Source: CAXNKG01 sp964202965
GTDB taxonomy: Bacteria; Acidobacteriota; Vicinamibacteria; Vicinamibacterales; UBA2999
Assembly (NCBI GenBank): GCA_964202965.1
Contig: CAXNKG010000002.1
Location: 80,952-144,951 of the forward strand
Direction: 5' to 3'
Length of the DNA stretch: 64,000 nt
Part shown: piece by piece, positions 8,483-14,384 of the stretch
Numbering within the stretch: position 1 is the stretch's first letter
How the letters are laid out: each line of letters begins with the position of its first letter
Notes under the pieces: model-generated
What the model saw: only the letters and a program-made list of their open reading frames with translations
The model's database searches: none
What the model was told of the DNA's origin: nothing
Made by a program: the position numbers and the translations under genes

Positions 8483-9390
8483 TGGGGTCGACCGCTCCGG
8501 CCCCGTTAGGCGTCATCGCGCATTACAACCTGCTCGAGCGTCTTGATCCGGCCGGTCCGGGCGACCTCTTTCGCGCGCGCGACACCCATCGCGGCCGCAC
8601 CGTGACGATCCGCCTGTTGCCCGGCTCCTTCGAAGCCGACCCCGACTCCCGCCGCGCCTTCGTCGCCCGCGCGCAAACGATGATCGCGACGTCGCACCCG
8701 AACGTCACCACCGTCTTCGACGTGGGGGAGCAGGCTGGGCGCCTGTACCTCGTATTCGAGTTTCTCAAGGGGCAGTCGCTGCGCGCCGAGATGGCCGGCC
8801 GCGCGATGAACGTGCGCCGCGCCGTGGAGCTCGCCGTCCAGATGGCCGACGCCATTGCGGACGCGCATGCCGCCGGGTTCATCCACGGAGGGCTGAGCCC
8901 CGATTCCATCGTCATCACCGCGAAGGGACACGCCAAGATCCCGCCACTCGAATTCGCGACCAGGGGCGGCTTCGATCAGAACGACGGGACGTCGCGGCTG
9001 AGCGATTACGACTCGCCGGAGGAGGCGCGCGGCGAGGCGGCCGACGAGCGAGCGGATATCTACTCGATCGGGGCCATCCTCTACGAAATGCTCAGCACGC
9101 GGCGACCGCCGCACCGCGGCGCTGCCGCGCCGAGCGTCTCGAACCGGCACGTGCCTCCGGAGGTCGATGACGTCGTGCTCCGCGCCGTCGCGCCCAACCC
9201 GAACTCGCGCCTTCAGAGCGCGGCGACATTCGCCGCCGAGCTGCGCAGCGTGTCGGCGATCCTGGACGTGCGCGGCGGCGCCAGCGACGAGGACCAGGAA
9301 GAACCACCGGCCGCCAACGTCAGCCGCGCGCTTCTCATGACGATGCTTATTCTTGCGGCGATTGGCCTGCTGGTGTGGATGGTGATGTAG
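8482..9390 (+). CDS. Membrane-anchored protein kinase-like protein (predicted pseudokinase)
   Basis: 302 residues starting at the ATG that overlaps the SDR stop. It aligns by eye with bacterial PknB-type kinases from the N-lobe (YNLLERLDPAG...) to the C-lobe (DIYSIGAILYEMLSTRRPPH) and ends in one transmembrane helix (about 280-302) with almost nothing after it. The catalytic signatures are gone. The VAIK lysine position reads VTIRLL, HRDLKPxN reads HGGLSPDS, DFG reads LEFATRG, and the Gly-rich loop is lost. A non-catalytic scaffold or sensor role is inferred. The gene end overlaps the convergent receiver-like gene by 44 bp. Confidence 0.82.
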   Translation: MGSTAPAPLGVIAHYNLLERLDPAGPGDLFRARDTHRGRTVTIRLLPGSFEADPDSRRAFVARAQTMIATSHPNVTTVFDVGEQAGRLYLVFEFLKGQSLRAEMAGRAMNVRRAVELAVQMADAIADAHAAGFIHGGLSPDSIVITAKGHAKIPPLEFATRGGFDQNDGTSRLSDYDSPEEARGEAADERADIYSIGAILYEMLSTRRPPHRGAAAPSVSNRHVPPEVDDVVLRAVAPNPNSRLQSAATFAAELRSVSAILDVRGGASDEDQEEPPAANVSRALLMTMLILAAIGLLVWMVM

Positions 9391-9730
9391 CCAGAATCTC
9401 CGCCAGGTGCTCCACAAACGCCGACCGCGCCAGCACCTGGTCGATGCCTGCCGTTTTCGCCGCCTGAATCACATCCGTCTGTACGTGCGAGACGTAGCCG
9501 AGCGTCGGAATCCGGCGCAGGGCCGGGTCGCCCTTGAGCGCGGCGATCGCGTCGAGCGGGCGGAGCCTGGCGCTGTTGAGATCGAAGATCACCAGCGACG
9601 GCTGTTTCTCGCGAACGCGCGCCACGACATTGCCCGGGTTGCGCTCGAAGAAGACCGGCGCGCCGATGGCCTTTGCGGTGGTGGAAATCTTCACGGAGAA
9701 CATCAGGTCGTCAACGGCGCATAGGATCAT
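9347..9730 (-). CDS. Receiver (CheY-like) domain protein, atypical
   Basis: 127 residues from the ATG at 9730 (MILCAVDD); the ATG at 9739 is an alternative. The fold order fits a response-regulator receiver: an acidic pair near the N-terminus (VDD), the likely phospho-acceptor Asp in LVIFDLNS (about 53), and a final ILATS helix region. The conserved Lys of the last strand is not obvious (IDQVLARS), and the Thr/Ser switch position reads GYVSHVQ. There is no output domain. It could act with the convergent pseudokinase, but that is inference from location only. Confidence 0.6.
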   Translation of the reverse strand: MILCAVDDLMFSVKISTTAKAIGAPVFFERNPGNVVARVREKQPSLVIFDLNSARLRPLDAIAALKGDPALRRIPTLGYVSHVQTDVIQAAKTAGIDQVLARSAFVEHLAEILATSPSTPAGQSPQE

Positions 9731-9742
9731 GGGGAACATCAT

Positions 9743-9770
9743 AGTAGGCAGTAGGCAGTAGGCAGGGGCA
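9743..9770. repeat. Heptanucleotide tandem repeat AGTAGGC
   Basis: Three perfect head-to-tail copies of AGTAGGC (9743-9763) followed by the decaying units AGGGGC and AGGC, in the short gap before the MBL hydrolase ATG at 9774. Seven-base periodicity also appears in other intergenic gaps at 20228, 57160 and 63291. Confidence 0.85.
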
Positions 9771-9773
9771 GGC

Positions 9774-10421
9774 ATGATTCTCGAAGCGCGCGCCGTCGGG
9801 CCATTGTTCAAGAACGGGTTTGTCGTCGGATGCGAACGCACGCGTGAGGCGATTGTCATCGACCCGGGAGACGAGGCGGATCAGCTGATTGCCCTCGTCC
9901 GTCAGCATCGGCTGACGGTCACGCACATTCTCCTGACGCACGCCCATTTCGATCACGTGTCCGGGGTCACGGAGGCGAAGGACGCCTTCAACGCCCCGGT
10001 CTACCTGCACCGGGACGACCTGCCGCTCTATCAGTTCGCGGTACAGCAGGGGCAGATGTTCGGGATCGAGATTGCGAAGCCGCCTGATGTCGATGTCTTC
10101 TACGGCAGCGCCCCGATCGCGTTCGGCGACCATACCGTTCGCGTCCACCACACGCCGGGGCACTGCCCCGGAGGGGTGTGTCTCCAGGTGGACAACCATC
10201 TGTTCGTGGGCGATACGCTGTTTGCAGGAGGCATCGGCCGGACCGATCTTCCGGGCGGCAATTACGACGTGCTGATGCGATCGATCACCGGCGTGCTGTT
10301 TGCGCTCGGAGACGACTCGGTCGTGCATCCCGGCCACGGCGCCGACACGACGATCGGACGGGAGCGCCGCACGAATCCGTTCGTGCTCGAGTATCTGGCG
10401 ACTCATAGTACGAACTCTTAG
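9774..10421 (+). CDS. MBL-fold metallo-hydrolase (glyoxalase II-like)
   Basis: 215 residues with the full zinc-ligand set of the metallo-beta-lactamase fold: THAHFDHVSG (about 61-70), the His of PGHCPGGV, the bridging Asp of GDTLF, and the final His in HPGHG. The size and compact C-terminus resemble YcbL/GloB-like thioester hydrolases rather than lactamases. The substrate is unknown; hydroxyacylglutathione-like thioesters are the usual guess. It stands alone between the heptamer repeat and the GC-rich inverted repeat. Confidence 0.88.
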   Translation: MILEARAVGPLFKNGFVVGCERTREAIVIDPGDEADQLIALVRQHRLTVTHILLTHAHFDHVSGVTEAKDAFNAPVYLHRDDLPLYQFAVQQGQMFGIEIAKPPDVDVFYGSAPIAFGDHTVRVHHTPGHCPGGVCLQVDNHLFVGDTLFAGGIGRTDLPGGNYDVLMRSITGVLFALGDDSVVHPGHGADTTIGRERRTNPFVLEYLATHSTNS

Positions 10422-10429
10422 TACGTAGT

Positions 10430-10660
10430 GTCCGGCTTCCCCGGCCCGCTAACGCCTGACGGGGCGGGCAGCCGGACCTGGTCGGCACTGACTTCGCCTG
10501 CGTCGGCGGGCATCTCGACTCCGCTCCGCGGCTCGGCTCGCCCGCAGGGAGGCGGCACGTTCGAGGCTTCGTCGTGGCCGTCTTTCCCCGGCGACCGAAT
10601 CCGCGTCGCTCCGCGAGACGCCCGCCGCCGCAGGCTCAGAATCACACCCATGCGTTGAAC
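10430..10660. repeat. G+C-rich nested inverted repeats in a gene-free gap
   Basis: The 480-bp stretch 10422-10901 holds no convincing gene. It contains a hairpin with arms GTCCGGC (10430) and GCCGGAC (10471-10477) plus inner G/C pairing. It also contains a larger inverted repeat with 22-nt arms at 10496-10517 and 10614-10635, two mismatches, separated by about 96 bp. The element ends close to GTTGAAC (10654-10660), which fits the integron R' consensus GTTRRRY, just upstream of the cassette island. It could be a MITE-like element or a degenerate cassette. No poly-T tract follows, so a terminator is unlikely. Confidence 0.6.
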
Positions 10661-10901
10661 CCTGGCGCGCTTGGCGTGAAGAGCCCGGCCGACCAGTTGT
10701 AGCTGCACACGGTTGGCTGCGGGGCGGCTGCGGGTAAACGTGGCGCGTCGGCGCGTCGCGCACGGAAATCCTGTGCGGTCCTGGAGCGTAACCTATACGA
10801 TCGGGGCCTGCGGAAGGCGATGGCGTCAACTGCAGGCTGACGTCGCGGTCTATTCCAAGAGTAGTTATGCATTCGATTGAAACCATGACGAACGGTGCCG
10901 A

Positions 10902-11642
10902 TTGTCGCTGATCATCACGCTCTTCACGCGAGAAGGCATTGTCATGGCCGCTGACAGCCGGCTGACTCTAAATGCGCAGCAGAACCAAGCCGGCCAACAA
11001 ACCGTACAACTGTCTGTCGGGCAAACCGACTCTGTTCACAAGCTCTTTCTGGCACCAGTGGCCGTGGGCATTGCGACATACGGCGCCGCCGATATTCAGG
11101 GAGTTCCAATTGCCGGCTACGTAGATACCTTCATTCAAGAACGCCTGAATCCACCTCATGAGGTGGATGCTGTTCCTCAGCTCTTGCTCGATCATTTCCG
11201 AGCGCTTCCGGGTCCGCCGGCCACATTTTTTCATGTCGCAGGGTACAAGTCGGAACACGGTAGCCGCGTTCAGCACGTCTGGGTTGTCGATGTCGCGCAG
11301 AACACTATCCAGCGTGTGAACCAGCCCGATCAGCAGGGCGCGCAATGGGGCGGCGAGACCGACGTTCTCGCTCGCCTCGCGACCGCCGTGTTCACGCGCG
11401 ACGGGCAAGGTGCCTATCAAGCGGTTCCGGTGTTTGCGATTCCATGGCAGTTCTTTACGTTGCAGGATGCCATCGATTTCGCGGCATACGGGATGCGAGC
11501 CACGATCGAATCGATGAGATTCCAGGCCAGGGCGAAGACGGTGGGCGGTCCAGTTGACATACTTGTGTTGAAGCCCGCGGCGACAGAGTGGGTGGCTAGA
11601 AAGCAGCTACGGCCACCTCTCGGATTGGGCGGGGATGCATAG
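10902..11642 (+). CDS. Proteasome-fold Ntn hydrolase, integron-cassette gene
   Basis: 246 residues from a TTG; no other in-frame start is nearby. Removing Met would expose Ser1. The beginning, SLIITLFTREGIVMAADSR, matches the proteasome beta-subunit pattern: nucleophile at position 1, Gly11, and the Asp of AADSR at position 17. A later Lys in SVHKLF could be the Lys33 equivalent, with a short Gln-rich insertion before it. Proteasome betas and HslV use Thr1; Ser1 is unusual. The stop TAG lies inside the R''-like end of an attC-like site, as in integron cassettes. Base composition is visibly less G+C-rich than the flanks. No ATPase or second subunit is nearby, so the substrate is unknown. Confidence 0.68.
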   Translation: MSLIITLFTREGIVMAADSRLTLNAQQNQAGQQTVQLSVGQTDSVHKLFLAPVAVGIATYGAADIQGVPIAGYVDTFIQERLNPPHEVDAVPQLLLDHFRALPGPPATFFHVAGYKSEHGSRVQHVWVVDVAQNTIQRVNQPDQQGAQWGGETDVLARLATAVFTRDGQGAYQAVPVFAIPWQFFTLQDAIDFAAYGMRATIESMRFQARAKTVGGPVDILVLKPAATEWVARKQLRPPLGLGGDA

Positions 11643-11701
11643 CAGCAACTGGAGCCGACGCGCCATGTTGGTGCGCCGCGGCTCAGTTGCAGTCGTTAGG
11701 C
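11637..11701 (+). repeat. attC-like recombination site 1 (integron cassette end)
   Basis: R' GTTAGGC (11695-11701) matches GTTRRRY; the degenerate R'' is GCATAGC (11637-11643) and contains the upstream gene's stop. Arms GCAACTG and CAGTTGC pair perfectly, then AGCCG pairs with CGGCT after a single unpaired G (11652), then GCGC-type pairs close the stem. An extra base in the left arm is the hallmark of attC hairpins. Confidence 0.75.
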
Positions 11702-11714
11702 AGCGAAGAATCGA

Positions 11715-12428
11715 TTGAAGAATCAGTACTTCGGCGATCGCCGCGACCTATTCAAGTACGACCTACTCCTTGACTTGGTCGAGGGTCACGGAGCGAAGCG
11801 GCTCACCCTAGTTCCAATGCTGACGCCGGATGACGACTCGAGCGAGGGGCGCCTGACTCAGGCTGACAGCCGTGGTCGTAGGCGAGTGTTGTTCGACTTC
11901 TTGAAGCATTGTCTCGACTCTGGCCAGCGCGATATTAGGAAGCTCCGAGAGGTAATGCCGCAATTTGCGGTCGACTTCATGCCGTTTCGCGATGACCTCT
12001 GGTTTACCCAAGAGCAACGAACCGACTACTTCGACGCCGTGAAGGGAGAACTCTTGGACAGGTCCGTGATCTTCTTCGATCCGGACATAGGACTCGAAAC
12101 TGGCACGACCGGCTACATGCGGAAAAGCAGCCCGGAAAAATACCTCCTCTATTCCGAGCTGAAGAGCGTTTGGAAGCGCTCGTCGGTTGACAGCGTCGTC
12201 GTTGTATACCAGCACCTGCAGAAGGATGCTCGCAAGCGGCTGGGCGACGTGGAGCGACGAGTCAGTGATCTCCATCGGTTGTTGGAAACTCGCGCCTATG
12301 CGGTCCAATGGAATGATCTGGCATTCCTCGTTGTTGCGCGGGACGGTGATGTTGGGTGCCAGATGCGTGCTTCGCTGTTACGTCACGCTCAGAGACACTC
12401 ACTCGCGTTTCGTGAGCACACTGCCTAA
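11715..12428 (+). CDS. Cassette-borne protein of unknown function (MKNQYFGDRRD family)
   Basis: 237 residues from TTG 11715, 14 bp after the attC R' site. I do not recognise a named domain. The opening MKNQYFGDRRDLFKYDLLLD resembles hypothetical proteins I associate with cassettes and accessory regions. The centre has an acidic FFDPDIGLETG motif with nearby Tyr/Lys, followed by an alpha/beta pattern (VVVVYQHLQK, LAFLVVARD). This could fit a Rossmann-like or nuclease-like fold, but no catalytic assignment is safe. It has no signal peptide or membrane segment. The TAA stop lies within the R'' core of attC site 2. Codon use is more A+T-rich than the core genes. Confidence 0.7.
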   Translation: MKNQYFGDRRDLFKYDLLLDLVEGHGAKRLTLVPMLTPDDDSSEGRLTQADSRGRRRVLFDFLKHCLDSGQRDIRKLREVMPQFAVDFMPFRDDLWFTQEQRTDYFDAVKGELLDRSVIFFDPDIGLETGTTGYMRKSSPEKYLLYSELKSVWKRSSVDSVVVVYQHLQKDARKRLGDVERRVSDLHRLLETRAYAVQWNDLAFLVVARDGDVGCQMRASLLRHAQRHSLAFREHTA

Positions 12429-12521
12429 CAAGCGGCTGCACTTGTCGGCGGCCGCAGTAGTATCTGGGCAAGATCGAAACTACACAGGGCGGCCGCCGCA
12501 GGTGAGCCGCCAGCGTTAGAC
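12423..12521 (+). repeat. attC-like recombination site 2 (best example)
   Basis: R'' GCCTAAC (12423-12429) and R' GTTAGAC (12515-12521) both match the consensus RYYYAAC/GTTRRRY. Stem: GCGGCT pairs with AGCCGC, one unpaired G (12438), CAC with GTG, then CGGCGGCCGC with GCGGCCGCCG, and inner GTAGT with ACTAC. The 99-bp length is in the normal attC range, and the preceding gene stops inside R''. Confidence 0.9.
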
Positions 12522-12537
12522 CGCGGAACTAATCGCC

Positions 12538-13221
12538 ATGGACCAAACTGCGGAACAGGTCAGAGCGGAAGATTTGGACAAGCTCGGACCGAAGCTTGCC
12601 CCTGTCTTCTCCGAACTCAAGAACGACCTCGCCTGGCTGCAAGTCAAATGGGCGGAGTACCGAGAACTATTCGGCTCGTCTCCGCAGCGAATCGAACTGT
12701 TGAACTCCGCCGCTGGTTTGTTCTTCCGAATCCTCCAAGACACCTTGTGGGAGGATGCGTTGCTACACCTTTGCCGGTTGACTGATCGACCGACGATGCG
12801 AGGCCGAGACAATCTGACCATCCGAGCCTTGCCGGAACTTCTCGACGACGAGGCGCTAAAGGTGGACGTCAGTCGGCTCGTCGCGGAGGCCATTGCGAAA
12901 GTCGCCTTCGCTCGGGACTGGAGGAATCGACGTATCGGGCATCGCGACCTCGGAATCGCGCTCGGCTCGGCGAGCACACCTCTCGCCGCCGTGAGCAGAG
13001 CCGACGTGTCTGAAGCCTTGTCCGCGATTCACCGGGTCGTTAACGAGATACATGAGCGCCTTTTGGACTCAACTCTCTCAGACGAAGTGATTGCGCCTTC
13101 CGCTGGCGCCGAGGCATTGCTGTACGTTATTCGCGATGGACTTGAGGCTGACGCGGCGAGGCGCGAGCGCATACGTTCCGGGACGTTCACTCACGCTGAC
13201 CTTCGTCACGAAGCGGTCTAG
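12538..13221 (+). CDS. AbiU2/HEPN-like protein, integron-cassette gene
   Basis: 227 residues, mostly helical, with no signal or membrane segment. The middle resembles the HEPN AbiU2-type domain: FFRILQDTLWEDALLHLCRL with TDRP after it, NLTIRALPELL, and then RDWRNRRIGHRD (about 124-135), which fits the R-x4-6-H motif of HEPN ribonucleases. AbiU-type proteins are known from phage abortive infection, so a defence or toxin role is plausible but inferred. The stop TAG falls in the R''-like GTCTAGC of attC-like site 3. It has no obvious antitoxin partner within the same cassette. Confidence 0.62.
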   Translation: MDQTAEQVRAEDLDKLGPKLAPVFSELKNDLAWLQVKWAEYRELFGSSPQRIELLNSAAGLFFRILQDTLWEDALLHLCRLTDRPTMRGRDNLTIRALPELLDDEALKVDVSRLVAEAIAKVAFARDWRNRRIGHRDLGIALGSASTPLAAVSRADVSEALSAIHRVVNEIHERLLDSTLSDEVIAPSAGAEALLYVIRDGLEADAARRERIRSGTFTHADLRHEAV

Positions 13222-13285
13222 CCTGCGCTGCATCCGACGCCGCCCGCGTCGCTCGCGCGCCGCCGCCGGCGCGGCGTGGCGGCAG
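13216..13285 (+). repeat. attC-like recombination site 3 (degenerate)
   Basis: R''-like GTCTAGC (13216-13222) and R'-like GTTTGGC (13279-13285) each differ from consensus at one position. Outer arms CCTGC (13222) and GCAGG (13272) pair, and inner ACGCCGC pairs with GCGGCGT. The AbiU2-like gene's stop lies inside R''. It is weaker than sites 1, 2 and 4. Confidence 0.55.
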
Positions 13286-13366
13286 GTCGTTTGGCCGATC
13301 TGGGGGAACGACGATCGACGACAGCAACAAAACGCCAAAGCCCTGTGCTTGTCGTAAACTTGGCCT

Positions 13367-13591
13367 ATGAGCGCACTCGAACGCATCACGATTGAGCCGA
13401 ATGTGCGATTCGGAAAGCCGTGTGTCCGAGGCACGCGGATCACCGTCGGCGACGTCCTGGGGTACCTGGCCGCAGGAACGTCCGAGGATGAGATCCTCCG
13501 GGAGTTTCCGCAACTGACACGCGACGACCTCCGGGCCTGCCTGGCCTACGCGGCCGAGCGGGAGCGTCGAACACTCGGCGTTCCGGCTTGA
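13367..13591 (+). CDS. DUF433 antitoxin
   Basis: 74-residue protein with the DUF433 hallmark FGKPCVRGTRITVGDV and the helical GTSEDEILREFPQLTRDDL, typical of the small DNA-binding antitoxins paired with PIN-like toxins. It begins with ATG 13367 and ends 4 bp before the toxin start. The preceding gap 13286-13366 would hold its promoter; no strong hexamers are obvious. Family knowledge predicts that it neutralises the toxin and autorepresses the pair. Confidence 0.87.
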   Translation: MSALERITIEPNVRFGKPCVRGTRITVGDVLGYLAAGTSEDEILREFPQLTRDDLRACLAYAAERERRTLGVPA

Positions 13592-13595
13592 GTCC

Positions 13596-13928
13596 GTGCG
13601 CCTGCTCTTCGACGAACAGTTGTCCGAGGAGCTCGTGGCGCTGGTGGCCGACCTCTTCCCAGGTTCTCTCCATGTTCGTGTTCTTGGCTCCGGCGGAGCA
13701 GCTGACCGTGCCGTGTGGCAGCTCGCCAGGGAACACGATTGCGTCCTCGTGACGAAGGACGAAGACTTTCATCGCTTGAGCGTGTTGCGTGGGTCACCAC
13801 CGAAAGTGGTGTGGCTTCGGGTGGGCAATTGCGCGACCCGCGACGTTGCTGCCGTGCTGAGGAACCGAGTCACTGATCTTCGAGCGTTTGACGCCCAGAG
13901 CGAAGCGACGTTCCTGGAACTCGGATAA
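13596..13928 (+). CDS. DUF5615 PIN-like toxin
   Basis: 110 residues from GTG 13596. It has the DUF5615 pattern: LLFDEQLSEELV (first acidic residue), a Gly-rich middle with AADRAVWQLAREHDCVLVTKDEDF (the two Asp residues before a His/Arg region), and a final beta strand VVWLRVGNC. PIN-like toxins are metal-dependent RNases. It pairs with the DUF433 gene 4 bp upstream and is followed by attC-like site 4, so the module behaves as a two-gene cassette. Confidence 0.85.
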   Translation: MRLLFDEQLSEELVALVADLFPGSLHVRVLGSGGAADRAVWQLAREHDCVLVTKDEDFHRLSVLRGSPPKVVWLRVGNCATRDVAAVLRNRVTDLRAFDAQSEATFLELG

Positions 13929-13940
13929 GTCGGAATACGA

Positions 13941-14014
13941 CGGCAACATCCGCTTGCAGCCGACGGCGGCCGGCGCGATCATGAGCCGCCGCGGCTGAAG
14001 CGCAGACGGTAGGC
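13941..14014 (+). repeat. attC-like recombination site 4
   Basis: R'-like GGTAGGC (14008-14014, one mismatch) and degenerate R'' CGGCAAC (13941-13947). The stem is excellent: CGCTT pairs with AAGCG, one unpaired G (13956), CAGCCG with CGGCTG, an unpaired A, then CGGCGGC with GCCGCCG. The extra G occupies the same place as in sites 1 and 2. It marks the right end of the island; 14015-14074 holds nothing recognisable. Confidence 0.72.
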
Positions 14015-14074
14015 GGCGCGGGTCCTGTTGCACGCGCGCGCCTGCGATGGCGGCAATCAGACGTCGCAGCGAGG

Positions 14075-14374
14075 CTAGTCGGCGTCGCGCAGCGCCACCA
14101 GTTCCACGCGGCCGATGCCGAGGCGGTCGCCGGGCGAGAGTCTGCCGCTCTGCACGCGCGCGCCGTTCACAAACGTCCCATTGGTGCTTTCGAGGTCATG
14201 CACTTCGAGGGTGCCGTCCGCGAGCGCCGACAGGCGGCAGTGGACACGCGACACCAGCGGCGCATCAAGGATGAAATCGGCTCCCGTGGCGCGGCCCACG
14301 GTCTTGACGCCCCCAGGAAGGATGCGGAACGTGGTCTCGGGGCTTGTGTCATCGACTGTTCGCAAAATCCACAT
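14075..14374 (-). CDS. FHA-domain protein
   Basis: 99 residues that are essentially one forkhead-associated domain, which binds phosphothreonine peptides. Conserved contacts are visible: TVGRATGAD, the SRVHCRL strand with Ser, Arg and His, and LESTNGTFVNG. There is no second domain. It lies 10 bp downstream of the fused E1 gene on the same strand. It might read phosphorylation by a Ser/Thr kinase such as the one at 49317; that link is inference. Confidence 0.9.
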   Translation of the reverse strand: MWILRTVDDTSPETTFRILPGGVKTVGRATGADFILDAPLVSRVHCRLSALADGTLEVHDLESTNGTFVNGARVQSGRLSPGDRLGIGRVELVALRDAD

Positions 14375-14384
14375 AGGTGATCCT

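Noticed and set aside
8482..9390. Active Ser/Thr protein kinase
   Set aside because: The VAIK Lys, HRD Asp and DFG motifs are all missing, so it is reported as a pseudokinase instead.
10430..10477. Rho-independent terminator after the MBL hydrolase
   Set aside because: The hairpin is strong, but no T-rich tract follows; the downstream sequence is G+C-rich.
10447..10660. A fifth, very long attC starting at CGCTAAC
   Set aside because: The span of about 214 bp exceeds the usual attC range, and R'' mismatches at two positions; treated only as an inverted-repeat region.
10418..10886. Small minus-strand reading frames in the gap before the cassettes (e.g. 10449-10886)
   Set aside because: Composition-biased translations without motif that run across the inverted repeats; no ribosome-binding site seen.
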